From: an uncultured Flavobacteriales bacterium
GTDB taxonomy: Bacteria > Bacteroidota > Bacteroidia > Flavobacteriales_G > Salibacteraceae
Assembly (NCBI GenBank): GCA_913062955.1
Contig: CAJXZP010000023.1
Span: forward strand, 1-54,140
DNA length: 54,140 nt
Reading direction: 5' to 3'
Shown: one piece after another, positions 16,885 through 25,828 of the stretch
Position numbering within the stretch: the first letter of the stretch is position 1
Layout: every line of letters starts with the position of its first letter
Notes under the pieces: generated by a model
Databases searched by the model: none
Told to the model about the DNA's origin: nothing
The model's input: only the letters and a program-made list of their open reading frames with translations
Position numbers and translations under genes: made by a program

Positions 16885-16914
16885 AATCCCGTCAGTTATG
16901 ACGGGATTTTTTTA
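16885..16914. terminator. Bidirectional terminator between dps and the DUF4377 gene
   Basis: A perfect 10-bp stem (AATCCCGTCA, 16885-16894, with TGACGGGATT, 16899-16908) and a 4-base loop are followed by a T run. It serves dps on the plus strand. The minus-strand gene ends inside its T-rich tail. Confidence 0.8.
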
Positions 16915-17442
16915 TTTTAAACGAATCGTATTCGAATCAATAAATACAAATGTACCTCGGATATATTTATTCTGACTCAATATTTGATCGAACAAATGGC
17001 CTTTATCAGCCGAGTATTCAATGTTGATTTCATCCATGTAACGATAGGTAGAATCATTGATAAATCTGAAATTGTTGATTTGATCTGCACCCTCGCCTAA
17101 ATACAAATCCCGTGAAAGTCCCATTTTAAAAGTGTAATCTGGCGATACAGCCGTTTTTGAAACTACTTCTAGTAGTTCATATTCATAACTAGAGCCATCC
17201 ATGGGTGGGTTCTCCAAATGGGTTTCTTTAATTCGTAAGGTGTAGGTAAATCCCCATTCATAATCAAACGCGTGCAAATATTGCACATAACACTCCGGTG
17301 AGGAGAGTACAATCACTTGAAAGAAGGCGCCATTAGTGACGGTTTTGTAGGGAAGTAGCGTGATTTCCATTTCCTTAGAAACGTCCTGAGCCATTGCCTG
17401 TACCGAAAAGAATAATAAGATGTTAATTAGCCGTATTTTCAT
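16912..17442 (-). CDS. Secreted DUF4377-domain protein
   Basis: The start at 17442 gives a signal peptide (MKIRLINILLFFSVQAMAQ). The upstream in-frame ATGs would bury it. The 176-residue product has a segment typical of DUF4377 domains: LHAFDYEWGFTYTLRIKETH, then ENPPMDGSSYEYELLEVVSK. DUF4377 often occurs with META/HslJ-like domains in stress lipoproteins. Here a second region of about 80 residues follows that I do not recognise. The gene converges on dps and its promoter region faces the VWA gene; the starts are 137 bases apart. Confidence 0.65.
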   Translation of the reverse strand: MKIRLINILLFFSVQAMAQDVSKEMEITLLPYKTVTNGAFFQVIVLSSPECYVQYLHAFDYEWGFTYTLRIKETHLENPPMDGSSYEYELLEVVSKTAVSPDYTFKMGLSRDLYLGEGADQINNFRFINDSTYRYMDEINIEYSADKGHLFDQILSQNKYIRGTFVFIDSNTIRLK

Positions 17443-17578
17443 GGGGTAAATTGAATTTGTATTTATCATTGAATCGCATATAAAATTAATGGTGCTATAA
17501 ATTCTGTAAAACAAAAACGGTTGAATGTAAGCACTTACTGGTGTTACTTTGAACAAATCAATCGGTCCAAATTTAAAC

Positions 17579-18700
17579 ATGTCGCAACACATTAAACGTA
17601 AAGGTTTCACTTTTTCGAGTTATCAAGCTCCAGAAAGCACTCCATTTGAACGATTGTTTGATATTTTCAAGGAATTGATTACCCATACTTCAGGCGATTT
17701 TGAGGAAGCTATAGATTGGTTACAGGAACTGGATAAAGAATATTCGCTCACGACTACGGATTATACCTTGGACGATTTTATTGCCGAACTCAAAGAAAAA
17801 GGATTTATCCAAGATAAATTGAAACCCGATGGGTCACAGGGTTCAGCTATTACTTCAAAAACCGAACGTGCCATTCGAAAGGGAGCGATGGATCAGATTT
17901 TTGGTAAAATAAAAAAGAAGGGTTCTGGGAACCACACTTCCAAAATTACCGGTCAAGGAGATGAGCATACGGGCGATTTACGGAGTTTCCAATTCGGAGA
18001 TCCTTTAGAAAACATCTCGATGACCGAGAGCCTGAAAAATGCACAAATCAATCATGGTTTTGATTCGTTCAAACTAACCGAGAATGATTTGGTAGTGGAG
18101 GATACCCACCATAAATCGCAAATGAGTACGGTTTTAATGATCGATATTAGCCATAGTATGATATTGTATGGCGAAGATCGAATTACACCGGCCAAAAAAG
18201 TGGCTATGGCTTTGGTCGAACTGATTACCACTAGGTATCCGAAAGACACGATTGATATCTTGGTTTTTGGGAACGATGCATGGACCATTTCTGTCAAAGA
18301 ATTACCGTACTTGAAAGTCGGCCCGTATCATACCAATACAGTAGCGGGTTTGCAATTAGCGATGGATTTACTCCGTAGAAAACGAAATACCAATAAACAG
18401 ATTTTTATGATCACCGATGGCAAACCCAGTTGTTTGAAATTGCCAGATGGGACCTACTATAAAAATAGTAATGGCTTGGATAAACATATTGTAGAGAAGT
18501 GTTACAATATGGCGGCCCAAGCTCGAAAACTACATATCCCCATTACCACATTTATGATTGCTCAGGATCCGTACTTACAGTCATTTGTAGATCAGTTTAC
18601 AGCATCCAATAGAGGCAAAGCATTTTACACTGGACTAGAGGGTCTGGGCGAAATGATTTTTCATGATTACGAAACGAACCGAAAGAAAAGAATTAAATAA
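17579..18700 (+). CDS. VWA-domain protein, partner of a MoxR-like ATPase
   Basis: The 373-residue protein has an N-terminal helical region with a charged linker, then a von Willebrand A domain. The domain has a complete metal-ion site: DISHS at about residues 179-183, a Thr in NTVAGLQLA and the Asp of MITDGKPS. The start at 17579 is an ATG; an in-frame TTG at 17549 is less likely. Its stop overlaps the ATPase start by one base (TAATG), so the two are translationally coupled. Such pairs act as chaperone or metal-insertion machines (MoxR/RavA-ViaA, BchI/BchD type). The target is not evident from neighbours. Confidence 0.85.
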   Translation: MSQHIKRKGFTFSSYQAPESTPFERLFDIFKELITHTSGDFEEAIDWLQELDKEYSLTTTDYTLDDFIAELKEKGFIQDKLKPDGSQGSAITSKTERAIRKGAMDQIFGKIKKKGSGNHTSKITGQGDEHTGDLRSFQFGDPLENISMTESLKNAQINHGFDSFKLTENDLVVEDTHHKSQMSTVLMIDISHSMILYGEDRITPAKKVAMALVELITTRYPKDTIDILVFGNDAWTISVKELPYLKVGPYHTNTVAGLQLAMDLLRRKRNTNKQIFMITDGKPSCLKLPDGTYYKNSNGLDKHIVEKCYNMAAQARKLHIPITTFMIAQDPYLQSFVDQFTASNRGKAFYTGLEGLGEMIFHDYETNRKKRIK

Positions 18701-20169
18701 TGAGTGAATTATTGACCATTACCACCTTGGGGGAATTAAAGAAAGCGAAGTATGTTTCTAAAAGCATTAAGCAAGAGCTTCGTGATAATTTGATTGATAA
18801 CCTACGAAAGGATATCCCCTCTTTTGAAGGTATTCATGGATATGAAAATACCGTTATTCCTGAATTAGAACGAGCCATTTTATCGCAACATAATATCAAT
18901 TTACTGGGATTAAGAGGACAGGCCAAAACACGATTGGCGCGGTTAATGTTGAATTTACTGGATGCATACATTCCCGTGATTGAAGGGTCGGAAATTAACG
19001 ATGATCCGTTGAATCCTATTAGTTTATTTGGGAGAGAAACCGTAGAGAAAATGGGGGATAAAACACCCGTTTCATGGATGCATCGTTCGGAAAGATTCTA
19101 TGAAAAATTAGCCACACCTGATGTAACTATTTCTGACTTAATTGGTGATATTGATCCGATTAAAGCCGCTAACTTGAAGTTGAGTTATGCCAATGAACGT
19201 GTCATTCACTTTGGGATGATACCACGTGCCAACCGTTGCATTTTTGTGATCAATGAATTACCCGATTTGCAAGCGCGTATTCAAGTGGCTTTATTTAATA
19301 TATTGGAAGAAGGTGATATTCAAATTAGAGGTTTCAAATTAAGAATGCCGCTAGATTTACAATTTGTTTTTACGGCCAATCCAGAAGATTACACCAATAG
19401 AGGAAGTATAGTAACCCCTTTGAAGGATAGAATTGGGTCGCAAATTTTGACACATTATCCCGAAACTGTAGCGATTGCACAAACCATTACAGCGCAAGAA
19501 GCAGGATTACAAGATAATCGAGTAGTGGACGTCTATGTGCCCAATTTGGCCAAAGAACTGGTGGAGCAAATTGGCTTTGAAGCCCGTTTAAGCGAATACA
19601 TCGACTTGAAAAGTGGAATTAGTGCCCGTATGAGTATCACGGCCTACGAAAACTTAATGAGTACGGCCGAGCGTAGGGCCATTGGAAACGGTGAAAAGGC
19701 AACCACCGTACGCTTTGGTGACTTGATGGGTATGATTCCAAGTATTACCGGTAAAGTAGAGTTGGTTTACGAAGGCGAGCAAGAAGGTGCCGTAATGGTA
19801 GCCCAAACATTACTGGGGATGGCTTCTAAAACATTGTTTTTAAGTCGCTTTCCTAAAATTCAGAAACTGACCAAAGAAAATGAGAAAACCCCTTACGATG
19901 AAGTGATCCATTGGTTTTTACAGGAGTCTAATTTTGAATTATTGGATGAGTTTACCGAAGAAGAATATCACCTGCAAATGGATCGAATCATCCCATTAAA
20001 TCAACTCTTAGAAAGATACCATCCAGAAATGATAGAGCAGGATAAAAACTTCTTAAAAGAATTGGTTCTATGGGCTTTAGTAGAGTTTAAAAAACTTTCC
20101 AAGAAACGGTTTGCAGAAGGCTTTACCTTTAATGATTTAGTCAATGGTTATTGGTCGGATGTGAATTAG
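18700..20169 (+). CDS. MoxR/BchI-like AAA+ ATPase
   Basis: The 489-residue AAA+ protein has Walker A GLRGQAKT at residues 70-77. The Walker B segment IFVINE at 181-186 has Asn where the family usually has Asp before the catalytic Glu. A sensor-1-like VFTANPEDY and a downstream Arg-rich helix (LKDRIGSQIL) follow. The helix-insert pattern resembles magnesium-chelatase subunit I. It is coupled to the VWA gene before it and should use ATP to remodel a substrate presented by the VWA partner. No chelatase large subunit or other cofactor gene is nearby, so the client is unknown. Confidence 0.85.
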   Translation: MSELLTITTLGELKKAKYVSKSIKQELRDNLIDNLRKDIPSFEGIHGYENTVIPELERAILSQHNINLLGLRGQAKTRLARLMLNLLDAYIPVIEGSEINDDPLNPISLFGRETVEKMGDKTPVSWMHRSERFYEKLATPDVTISDLIGDIDPIKAANLKLSYANERVIHFGMIPRANRCIFVINELPDLQARIQVALFNILEEGDIQIRGFKLRMPLDLQFVFTANPEDYTNRGSIVTPLKDRIGSQILTHYPETVAIAQTITAQEAGLQDNRVVDVYVPNLAKELVEQIGFEARLSEYIDLKSGISARMSITAYENLMSTAERRAIGNGEKATTVRFGDLMGMIPSITGKVELVYEGEQEGAVMVAQTLLGMASKTLFLSRFPKIQKLTKENEKTPYDEVIHWFLQESNFELLDEFTEEEYHLQMDRIIPLNQLLERYHPEMIEQDKNFLKELVLWALVEFKKLSKKRFAEGFTFNDLVNGYWSDVN

Positions 20170-20272
20170 AACCACGAGTAGTAAATGTCAGTTAAATGAC
20201 GTTTAGGGCTGGTGTCATGCCTGGCATTCGGTTATGTATACTGGCTTACAGTTTCCATCGGGATAACCATAG

Positions 20273-20280
20273 TACGTTTG
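20273..20280 (+). promoter_or_regulatory. Promoter -7 box of the thioredoxin-like gene
   Basis: TACGTTTG fits TAnnTTTG exactly and lies 19 bases before the ATG at 20300. It shows that this gene is transcribed separately from the VWA/ATPase pair. Confidence 0.6.
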
Positions 20281-20299
20281 TAGCATCAAAACAAACTAG

Positions 20300-20944
20300 A
20301 TGAACAAAATAGATTTAGACATACAAAAAGCGGCTCGGTATTTTTCATATTCAGCGTATAAAGAGGTAGTAGTTCGTTTATTTGAACAGGATAAAGTAAC
20401 AGGGCCGAACCAAATCCCTTCCTTATTGGAGAGTACCAAAATGAGTATTCAACGCATGAAAAAATGGGACAAGATATTTAAGGTCTCGGGGGAGATGCTG
20501 ACCCATTTAAATCAGCTAGAAGACCATTGGACCTGGTATATGATTACCGAAGGGTGGTGTGGAGATGCCTCTCAAATTTTACCGGTTGTTGCCAAAATTG
20601 CCGGTCACACCGATCGCATAGAACTAAAGCTGTTATTACGGGATGAAAACACAGAAATCATGGGTAAATACCTAACGAATGGCGGTATGGCTATTCCAGT
20701 TCTGGTGGCAGTAAATAATAGAACAGGTGAGGAATTACCGCATTGGGGGCCTCGACCAGAAGGAATAAAGTTACGGTTAGAAAATTTGAAGAAGGAAAGT
20801 CCTGAGATTTCAAAATCAGAACTTTCCAAACAACTGCACCTGTGGTATGCAAAGGACAAGGGAATATCAACGCAACATGACATCCTCCAATTGGTTAAAC
20901 AATACATGGTACCCCAAAAAACAGAATTGCATAAAGTGAGTTAA
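20300..20944 (+). CDS. Thioredoxin-fold protein with a single active-site Cys
   Basis: The 214-residue cytoplasmic protein has a helical N-terminal part of about 80 residues and a thioredoxin fold from about 80 onward. The active-site position reads EGWCGDASQILP, so only the first Cys of CxxC is kept; the cis-Pro loop GGMAIPVLV is present. Monothiol forms cannot do normal dithiol exchange and may act by glutathionylation-like chemistry, peroxide reduction or scaffolding. No partner gene is adjacent. It converges with the large minus-strand VWA gene, only 24 bases apart, without a clear terminator. Confidence 0.8.
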   Translation: MNKIDLDIQKAARYFSYSAYKEVVVRLFEQDKVTGPNQIPSLLESTKMSIQRMKKWDKIFKVSGEMLTHLNQLEDHWTWYMITEGWCGDASQILPVVAKIAGHTDRIELKLLLRDENTEIMGKYLTNGGMAIPVLVAVNNRTGEELPHWGPRPEGIKLRLENLKKESPEISKSELSKQLHLWYAKDKGISTQHDILQLVKQYMVPQKTELHKVS

Positions 20945-20967
20945 ATAGGGCGTAGATGGCTGAATCC

Positions 20968-22956
20968 TTAATAGGAGGAGGCCAATGCGACTAAATTGAT
21001 AAACTCCTTTCTGGAGCCATCCTCATCGTTTCCTGTATTGGCCTGTGCCAATTTTAGTACCTCTTTATACCCATAGTTTTCTCCTTCTAAAGCTCCTCTT
21101 AGTAACATTCCGAACGAGGCTACTGAACTAGAGAATTGGCAATTAGTGGAGGCGTGTTCAAACGGTACAGATTGGTTTTCCATTGCATGGGTAATCAAAA
21201 TGGATTCCGTTCCTTTTGGTTTTTTGTAACGAAATTTCACGGTCAGTACTTCATCCGTGTTTGCAAATACCACCTCTTTTTCAGATTGATACTTCAAGTC
21301 ATCTATGAGCCCAAATTCTTCATCGGAGTTTGCTGGAATGATTTCATACATCATGGTAACGCTGTGTCCAGAGCCAATTTCACCTGCGTCTTTTTTATCA
21401 TCATTAAAATCCTCGTTCGAAAGTTTTCTGTTTACGTAGCCAATTAATTTGTAGCCTTTTACAATACTTGGGTTAAACTCTACTTGAACCTTTACGTCTT
21501 TGGCAATGGTAATTAAATTGGCGCCTAATTCGGTTACAAAAACTTTTCGGGCTTCTAACGCATTGTCAATGTAATTGTAATTTCCATTGCCTTTATTGGC
21601 TAATTGTTCCATGTTCGCATCATTCAAATTCCCATGTCCAAAACCTAATGTGGTTAGAAAAATGTCTTTGTCCCTTTTGGTTTCAATGAATTTGATGAGT
21701 TGGTCCGTACTCGAAATTCCTACATTGAAATCACCGTCCGAAGCCAAAATAATGCGATTGTTTCCATTTTTAATCAGGTTTTGTTCCGCTATTTGATAGG
21801 CCAACTCAATTCCTGCGCCCCCCGCAGTAGAACCTCCAGCTTGCAATTGATTTAAGGCATCTTTAATCAGGTCCTTATGTTTTCCCGAAGTAGAAGGAAG
21901 TACCACTCCAGCGGCACCGGCATACACCACAATGGCTACGTGATCTTCAGGTCGCATTTGATCAATTAAGAGATGGAGTCCCACTTTGACCAAGCCTAAT
22001 TTGTTTTGCGAATTCATAGATCCCGAAACATCTAATAAGAAAACAAGGTTATTAGGTGGTGCACTTTCCATTTCTATTTCTTGCCCTTGAATAGCAATAT
22101 GAACCAGTTTATGGTTTGAATCCCACGGACAATCCGTGTATTCGGTAGAAATTGAAAACGGATGTTCGCCTTTAGGTTGTGGGTAATCGTACTTGAAATA
22201 ATTGACCATTTCTTCAATACGAACGGCATCCTGAGGGGGTAAATAACCTTGCGACAAATACCTTCGAACATTGGTATAAGACGCTTTATCTACATCTACA
22301 CTAAAAGTGGATAAAGGTTCTTGGGATACTTTTACAAAAGTGTGGTCTTGGATAGGAGCATAATTCTCGTTTGGATTTGGTGGATTGGAACCCAGAACCT
22401 TCATTCCATCAATGTAATGGTAAGTGGCATCGGCTCTAGATCCTCGGATGTTTAAATTAGAACCGTCATCAGAAGAATAAACACCGGCTGTGTTTTTAGC
22501 TGTATTAGAAGCGGATCGAACCGCCATGTTTTGAAAGTCTTCTGAAGTTACGGTTCTCTTTACCACAGTATTTCCTTTATCTATCAGTTTGTTTCGATAC
22601 CTTGAAATAACAACTTCGTTCATTTGAATACTGGAAGTGGTCATGGTTAATTTAATGATTTTTGTTTCGTTCAACTTAATTAGAATTCCGGTTACCTGAA
22701 TAGGTTGAAACCCTACAAAACTTGCTTTGATGCTGTATTCACCCGGTTTTAAGTTGGAGAACTGAAAGTTTCCGTCAAAGTCAGTCGGGGTGGTTTGTGG
22801 CGTTTGATTTTTTAAATGAAGTGTGATATTTACAAATGGTAAAGATTCTCCAGTTTCCCTATCCCTGACCGTACCTTGAAGGATGCTGGCAATGGAATAG
22901 CTTGAAAAAAGTAGAAAGGTAAGTAGCAGTAAACCGTGTGTTTGTAATCGTCTCAT
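20968..22956 (-). CDS. Exported protein: carboxypeptidase-regulatory domain, TonB-plug-like segment, VWA domain, DUF3520
   Basis: The 662-residue protein starts with a signal peptide (MRRLQTHGLLLLTFLLFSSY). Residues of about 27-105 form a carboxypeptidase-regulatory-like beta sandwich (GTVRDRETGESLPFVNITL, DGNFQFSNLKPGEY). About 110-200 resemble the plug start of TonB-dependent receptors (MNEVVISRY, NLNIRGSRADATYHYIDGM). About 205-300 are the VWF_A N-terminal domain; the VWA domain follows with a complete metal site (DVSGS at 309-313, ASDGDFN). The last 170 residues resemble DUF3520 of YfbK-type proteins. The barrel of a TonB receptor is absent. The role is unknown, probably an envelope scaffold that binds through the VWA domain. 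Confidence 0.85.
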   Translation of the reverse strand: MRRLQTHGLLLLTFLLFSSYSIASILQGTVRDRETGESLPFVNITLHLKNQTPQTTPTDFDGNFQFSNLKPGEYSIKASFVGFQPIQVTGILIKLNETKIIKLTMTTSSIQMNEVVISRYRNKLIDKGNTVVKRTVTSEDFQNMAVRSASNTAKNTAGVYSSDDGSNLNIRGSRADATYHYIDGMKVLGSNPPNPNENYAPIQDHTFVKVSQEPLSTFSVDVDKASYTNVRRYLSQGYLPPQDAVRIEEMVNYFKYDYPQPKGEHPFSISTEYTDCPWDSNHKLVHIAIQGQEIEMESAPPNNLVFLLDVSGSMNSQNKLGLVKVGLHLLIDQMRPEDHVAIVVYAGAAGVVLPSTSGKHKDLIKDALNQLQAGGSTAGGAGIELAYQIAEQNLIKNGNNRIILASDGDFNVGISSTDQLIKFIETKRDKDIFLTTLGFGHGNLNDANMEQLANKGNGNYNYIDNALEARKVFVTELGANLITIAKDVKVQVEFNPSIVKGYKLIGYVNRKLSNEDFNDDKKDAGEIGSGHSVTMMYEIIPANSDEEFGLIDDLKYQSEKEVVFANTDEVLTVKFRYKKPKGTESILITHAMENQSVPFEHASTNCQFSSSVASFGMLLRGALEGENYGYKEVLKLAQANTGNDEDGSRKEFINLVALASSY

Positions 22957-23129
22957 ATTGCAGTTATTAAAAAGTGAATATTAAGCGGGTTATCAATTAA
23001 AAACACGAGAAAAGATTCTAAATGGTTAGGTTCTTGGGTTAAATGAGCTGGGAAAGGGATGTTTATTTATGGAAAAACACGCCATGTAAATCGCTGTATA
23101 ATAATTAAATAGAATGGGGATGAAAATAA

Positions 23130-24824
23130 TTAAAAATCTGCTGCTACTTGAATTCCCTGTCGTTTCCCAGAAATAGGGTGATCGAATGCGAGATACTCGG
23201 CATGCAAATAGAGACGGTCGTTCTTTTTCCCATACAATGAATCTCCCATAATTGGTGTGTTTAATCCTAGATGATGTGCGGCATGCATGCGTAATTGATG
23301 GGTGCGTCCCGTTACCGGATGGAAGTAAATTCGGGTCGTATTTTCCGTACGAGAAATAACCTCAAAATTTGTTCTCGCACTTTTCCCATATTCGTAACAA
23401 ACCAGTTGGTGCGGACGATTTTCTAAATCTACTCGTAATGGTAAATCTATCGTCCCCGAATCAGATTCTATTAACCCGGCTAGAACTGCAATGTATCGTT
23501 TCTGAATGCTTCGTTTGATGAATTGTTTCTGCAAGGCATCATGAATTTCCAATGATTTGGCAATAAGCATCAACCCCGAAGTAGGCATGTCCAATCGATG
23601 AACAATCAATGGCCCAGTAGCTTCTGGGTATTTCAGCTTCATCCGGGAAGCGACCGAATCGTGGATCGCTTTACCTGGAACCGAGAGTAAACCCGAAGGT
23701 TTATTAATAACGACTAAATATGCATCTTCATAAACAGTTTCGATGTTCAAATGAGCCATAGTGCCGGTAGTCATCGGGTTGGCATCCACATCTAATCCGT
23801 GTAACATATGACTTAAAATGGGTTGGCATTTCCCGGTACAAGCGGGGTAGTAATTTTCATGAATTTTAATCTCCGATTTTGGGGATTGTCCCCACCAAAA
23901 CTCTGCCATACAAATAGGTTTGTATCCCATTTTGTAAGCGTACTGAATCAATTTAGGAGCAGCACAGTCACCTGCACCTGCTGGAGGTTGGTGCACACCC
24001 AGTTGATTAAATATTTGCAATAAATTTTGAACTTGGCCCTTTGAATTAAGAAACTCGTAATGTTCAAATATCTGCCGTTGCAAACCCATAGAACCTGATT
24101 TTCGGCTTGCTTTTAACTGCTCATACTCCCTATAAAATGCATCGGTTTCTTGCTGGGCTTTCGCTACTTTTTCTTCCCAATGTTCGGTGAGGTGTTTGAG
24201 GTAAAATTTCTTTTGAACGCTTTCTTGGTTTAACCGACTACTCAGTTGTTCAAATGCCGCGGTTTCTAAAATGGATTTCTGCTCTTTTCGTAGGTGGTTT
24301 CGCTCTTTTTTAGCTTCTGCTATCGATTGGGTAACTTCCTCTAAATCCACTTGAGACCGAAGTTTTAAGTCTTTCAGTTCTTGCTTTTTAAGGCTGAATT
24401 CTGAATGCTTTTCAAAGACGCCAATTTTTGCGGTAATGGCATTTATTTTTTGCATCCCTACCTCAAAAAAGTTTTTCCCAGGTAATAAATCATATACGTG
24501 AGGAACAAAACCCTCCGGACGGGGTGTATCTGCTAATTTCCCGGAAAACCCTTTTAGAAAACCCAATTCTCCCATGGCATTTTCAACCACCAAAACACCA
24601 AACATTTTTCCGGAGTCGATAGTATCCGATTCTACCAGTCCAAAATCATGATTCCATTGCGTTTGGGTACGTAATTCCTCTTGAAGTTGATGGGAAGCGA
24701 GCGCACTAAGTGCGTGGGGTTCGTAGTAAAATGGAAAGGTGAATTTCTTGGGCAATTCTATTCCGCTTAGATCGGCATTAAATGCCACGAAACATGAATC
24801 CCTATCTTGATTTTTACTCCCCAT
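23130..24824 (-). CDS. RluA-family pseudouridine synthase with long N-terminal extension
   Basis: The 564-residue protein has its catalytic domain at the C-terminal 210 residues (from about 355): YEDAYLVVINKPSGLLSVPG, then IVHRLDMPTSGL with catalytic Asp-412, then RTHQLRMHAAH. It isomerises uridine in RNA; the target, rRNA or tRNA, cannot be told. The N-terminal 340 residues hold a coiled coil (about 140-260) and a Cys-bearing segment (PPAGAGDCAAPKLIQYAY, ACTGKCQP) known in a long RluA subgroup. The start at 24824 fits the -7 box 24 bases upstream. Confidence 0.88.
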   Translation of the reverse strand: MGSKNQDRDSCFVAFNADLSGIELPKKFTFPFYYEPHALSALASHQLQEELRTQTQWNHDFGLVESDTIDSGKMFGVLVVENAMGELGFLKGFSGKLADTPRPEGFVPHVYDLLPGKNFFEVGMQKINAITAKIGVFEKHSEFSLKKQELKDLKLRSQVDLEEVTQSIAEAKKERNHLRKEQKSILETAAFEQLSSRLNQESVQKKFYLKHLTEHWEEKVAKAQQETDAFYREYEQLKASRKSGSMGLQRQIFEHYEFLNSKGQVQNLLQIFNQLGVHQPPAGAGDCAAPKLIQYAYKMGYKPICMAEFWWGQSPKSEIKIHENYYPACTGKCQPILSHMLHGLDVDANPMTTGTMAHLNIETVYEDAYLVVINKPSGLLSVPGKAIHDSVASRMKLKYPEATGPLIVHRLDMPTSGLMLIAKSLEIHDALQKQFIKRSIQKRYIAVLAGLIESDSGTIDLPLRVDLENRPHQLVCYEYGKSARTNFEVISRTENTTRIYFHPVTGRTHQLRMHAAHHLGLNTPIMGDSLYGKKNDRLYLHAEYLAFDHPISGKRQGIQVAADF

Positions 24825-24847
24825 AATTATCCTCTGAAATTGGGCGG

Positions 24848-24881
24848 CAAAAGTAAAGCATCTGGCACCTAATATTTAGGT
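24848..24881 (-). promoter_or_regulatory. Promoter of the pseudouridine synthase gene with a palindrome
   Basis: On the minus strand TACTTTTG (plus-strand 24848-24855) fits TAnnTTTG. Just upstream lies ACCTAA-TAT-TTAGGT (24867-24881), a perfect 6-bp inverted repeat at about the -33 position. It has the same half site as the palindromes near 11.7, 36.3 and 48.1 kb. Confidence 0.5.
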
Positions 24882-24883
24882 CT

Positions 24884-25306
24884 TTAAAGATCTAAGATAT
24901 CCTCTATTTGTTGGATTTTGATTTTTTCTTTTTTGTAAAAGAAAAAATCAAAGAGGTGTCCACTAGTTAGGATGACTACTAAGGGAATAATAAGGAATTC
25001 AGAATTCGTTTTTGGTGTAGAGCTAAAAAAGGATAAGGAGTAAATAAATAAGCCTAATGGAGTAAAGCTAGCTATCCAGAAGAAAGTTTTGTTAACGTGA
25101 TGAATCTGCCTAAAATCCTGAAACGCCATATATAGTTGATATGAGCCGTATACAATAGGGAGGGTAGCTCCGGTTAAGGATCCACTGTTATACAAAAAAC
25201 TCAGTTCTAAATTCAAGGAATTTATTTGATCGATAAAACTAAAAATAGAGGAAAAGAATAGGATTCCTCCCAAAACTAGTCGAATAATTGCTCTGAAAAT
25301 ATGCAT
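24884..25306 (-). CDS. Small integral membrane protein (tandem paralogue 2)
   Basis: The 140-residue protein has four hydrophobic segments and a cytoplasmic tail. Its beginning (MHIFRAIIRLVLGGILFFSS) and end (HLFDFFFYKKEKIKIQQIED, then ILDL) are clearly related to the upstream neighbour, from which it is separated by 11 bases. The two probably arose by tandem duplication and are co-transcribed. No family was recognised. The conserved acidic-hydrophobic tail IEDILDL may bind a partner. Confidence 0.65.
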   Translation of the reverse strand: MHIFRAIIRLVLGGILFFSSIFSFIDQINSLNLELSFLYNSGSLTGATLPIVYGSYQLYMAFQDFRQIHHVNKTFFWIASFTPLGLFIYSLSFFSSTPKTNSEFLIIPLVVILTSGHLFDFFFYKKEKIKIQQIEDILDL

Positions 25307-25317
25307 GAGATTGGTCT

Positions 25318-25746
25318 TTAAAAATCTAAAACATCTTCAATTTCAATTAGTTGCTTTTTCTTAGGTCGCCTATAGAAGAAAAAATCAAAAACATGAAGGG
25401 CTACCAGTCCAACCAATAATAAGAGTGCAAATACGTGGCTTATTTCCAAGGAACTAAATGAACTTCCGAAATCATAAAAACCATAAATCATAAAGAAGAG
25501 CGGAGTGACGCTTGTACTCCAATACAATATTTTGTTTCGTATATGATTCTTTACAAAGTCATTAAAACTCATGTGAAATTCGTAAATAGCATAAAGAATA
25601 ATCCAAAAAGTGGTGAAAACAATACCGAAAATGGAGGTGTTAGCATCACTTTTAAACGCATCGTATTTTTCAAAAAGCATTTCTGCTCCTACATAAAAGA
25701 AGAAACATCCAATTAATAAACGGTAAATAGCTCTTGAAATTCGCAT
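25318..25746 (-). CDS. Small integral membrane protein (tandem paralogue 1)
   Basis: This four-helix membrane protein of 142 residues is homologous to the next gene: MRISRAIYRLLIGCFFFYVG at the start and FDFFFYRRPKKKQLIEIED, then VLDF at the end. The start at 25746 is chosen to match the paralogue; an ATG at 25761 would add five residues. It is the first gene of a two-gene operon divergent from the Omp85 gene. Function unknown. Confidence 0.65.
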   Translation of the reverse strand: MRISRAIYRLLIGCFFFYVGAEMLFEKYDAFKSDANTSIFGIVFTTFWIILYAIYEFHMSFNDFVKNHIRNKILYWSTSVTPLFFMIYGFYDFGSSFSSLEISHVFALLLLVGLVALHVFDFFFYRRPKKKQLIEIEDVLDF

Positions 25747-25828
25747 GGTGCTAAGTGTCATGGTTTAATTTCTCCAAATATACGCTTTAGGTTTGCAGAA
25801 AGGTTAAATTCGTAGGACGACTGTATTT

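Noticed and set aside
16912-17610. Longer version of the DUF4377 protein from an upstream ATG
   Set aside because: The extra 56 residues precede a good signal peptide and overlap the VWA gene start on the other strand.
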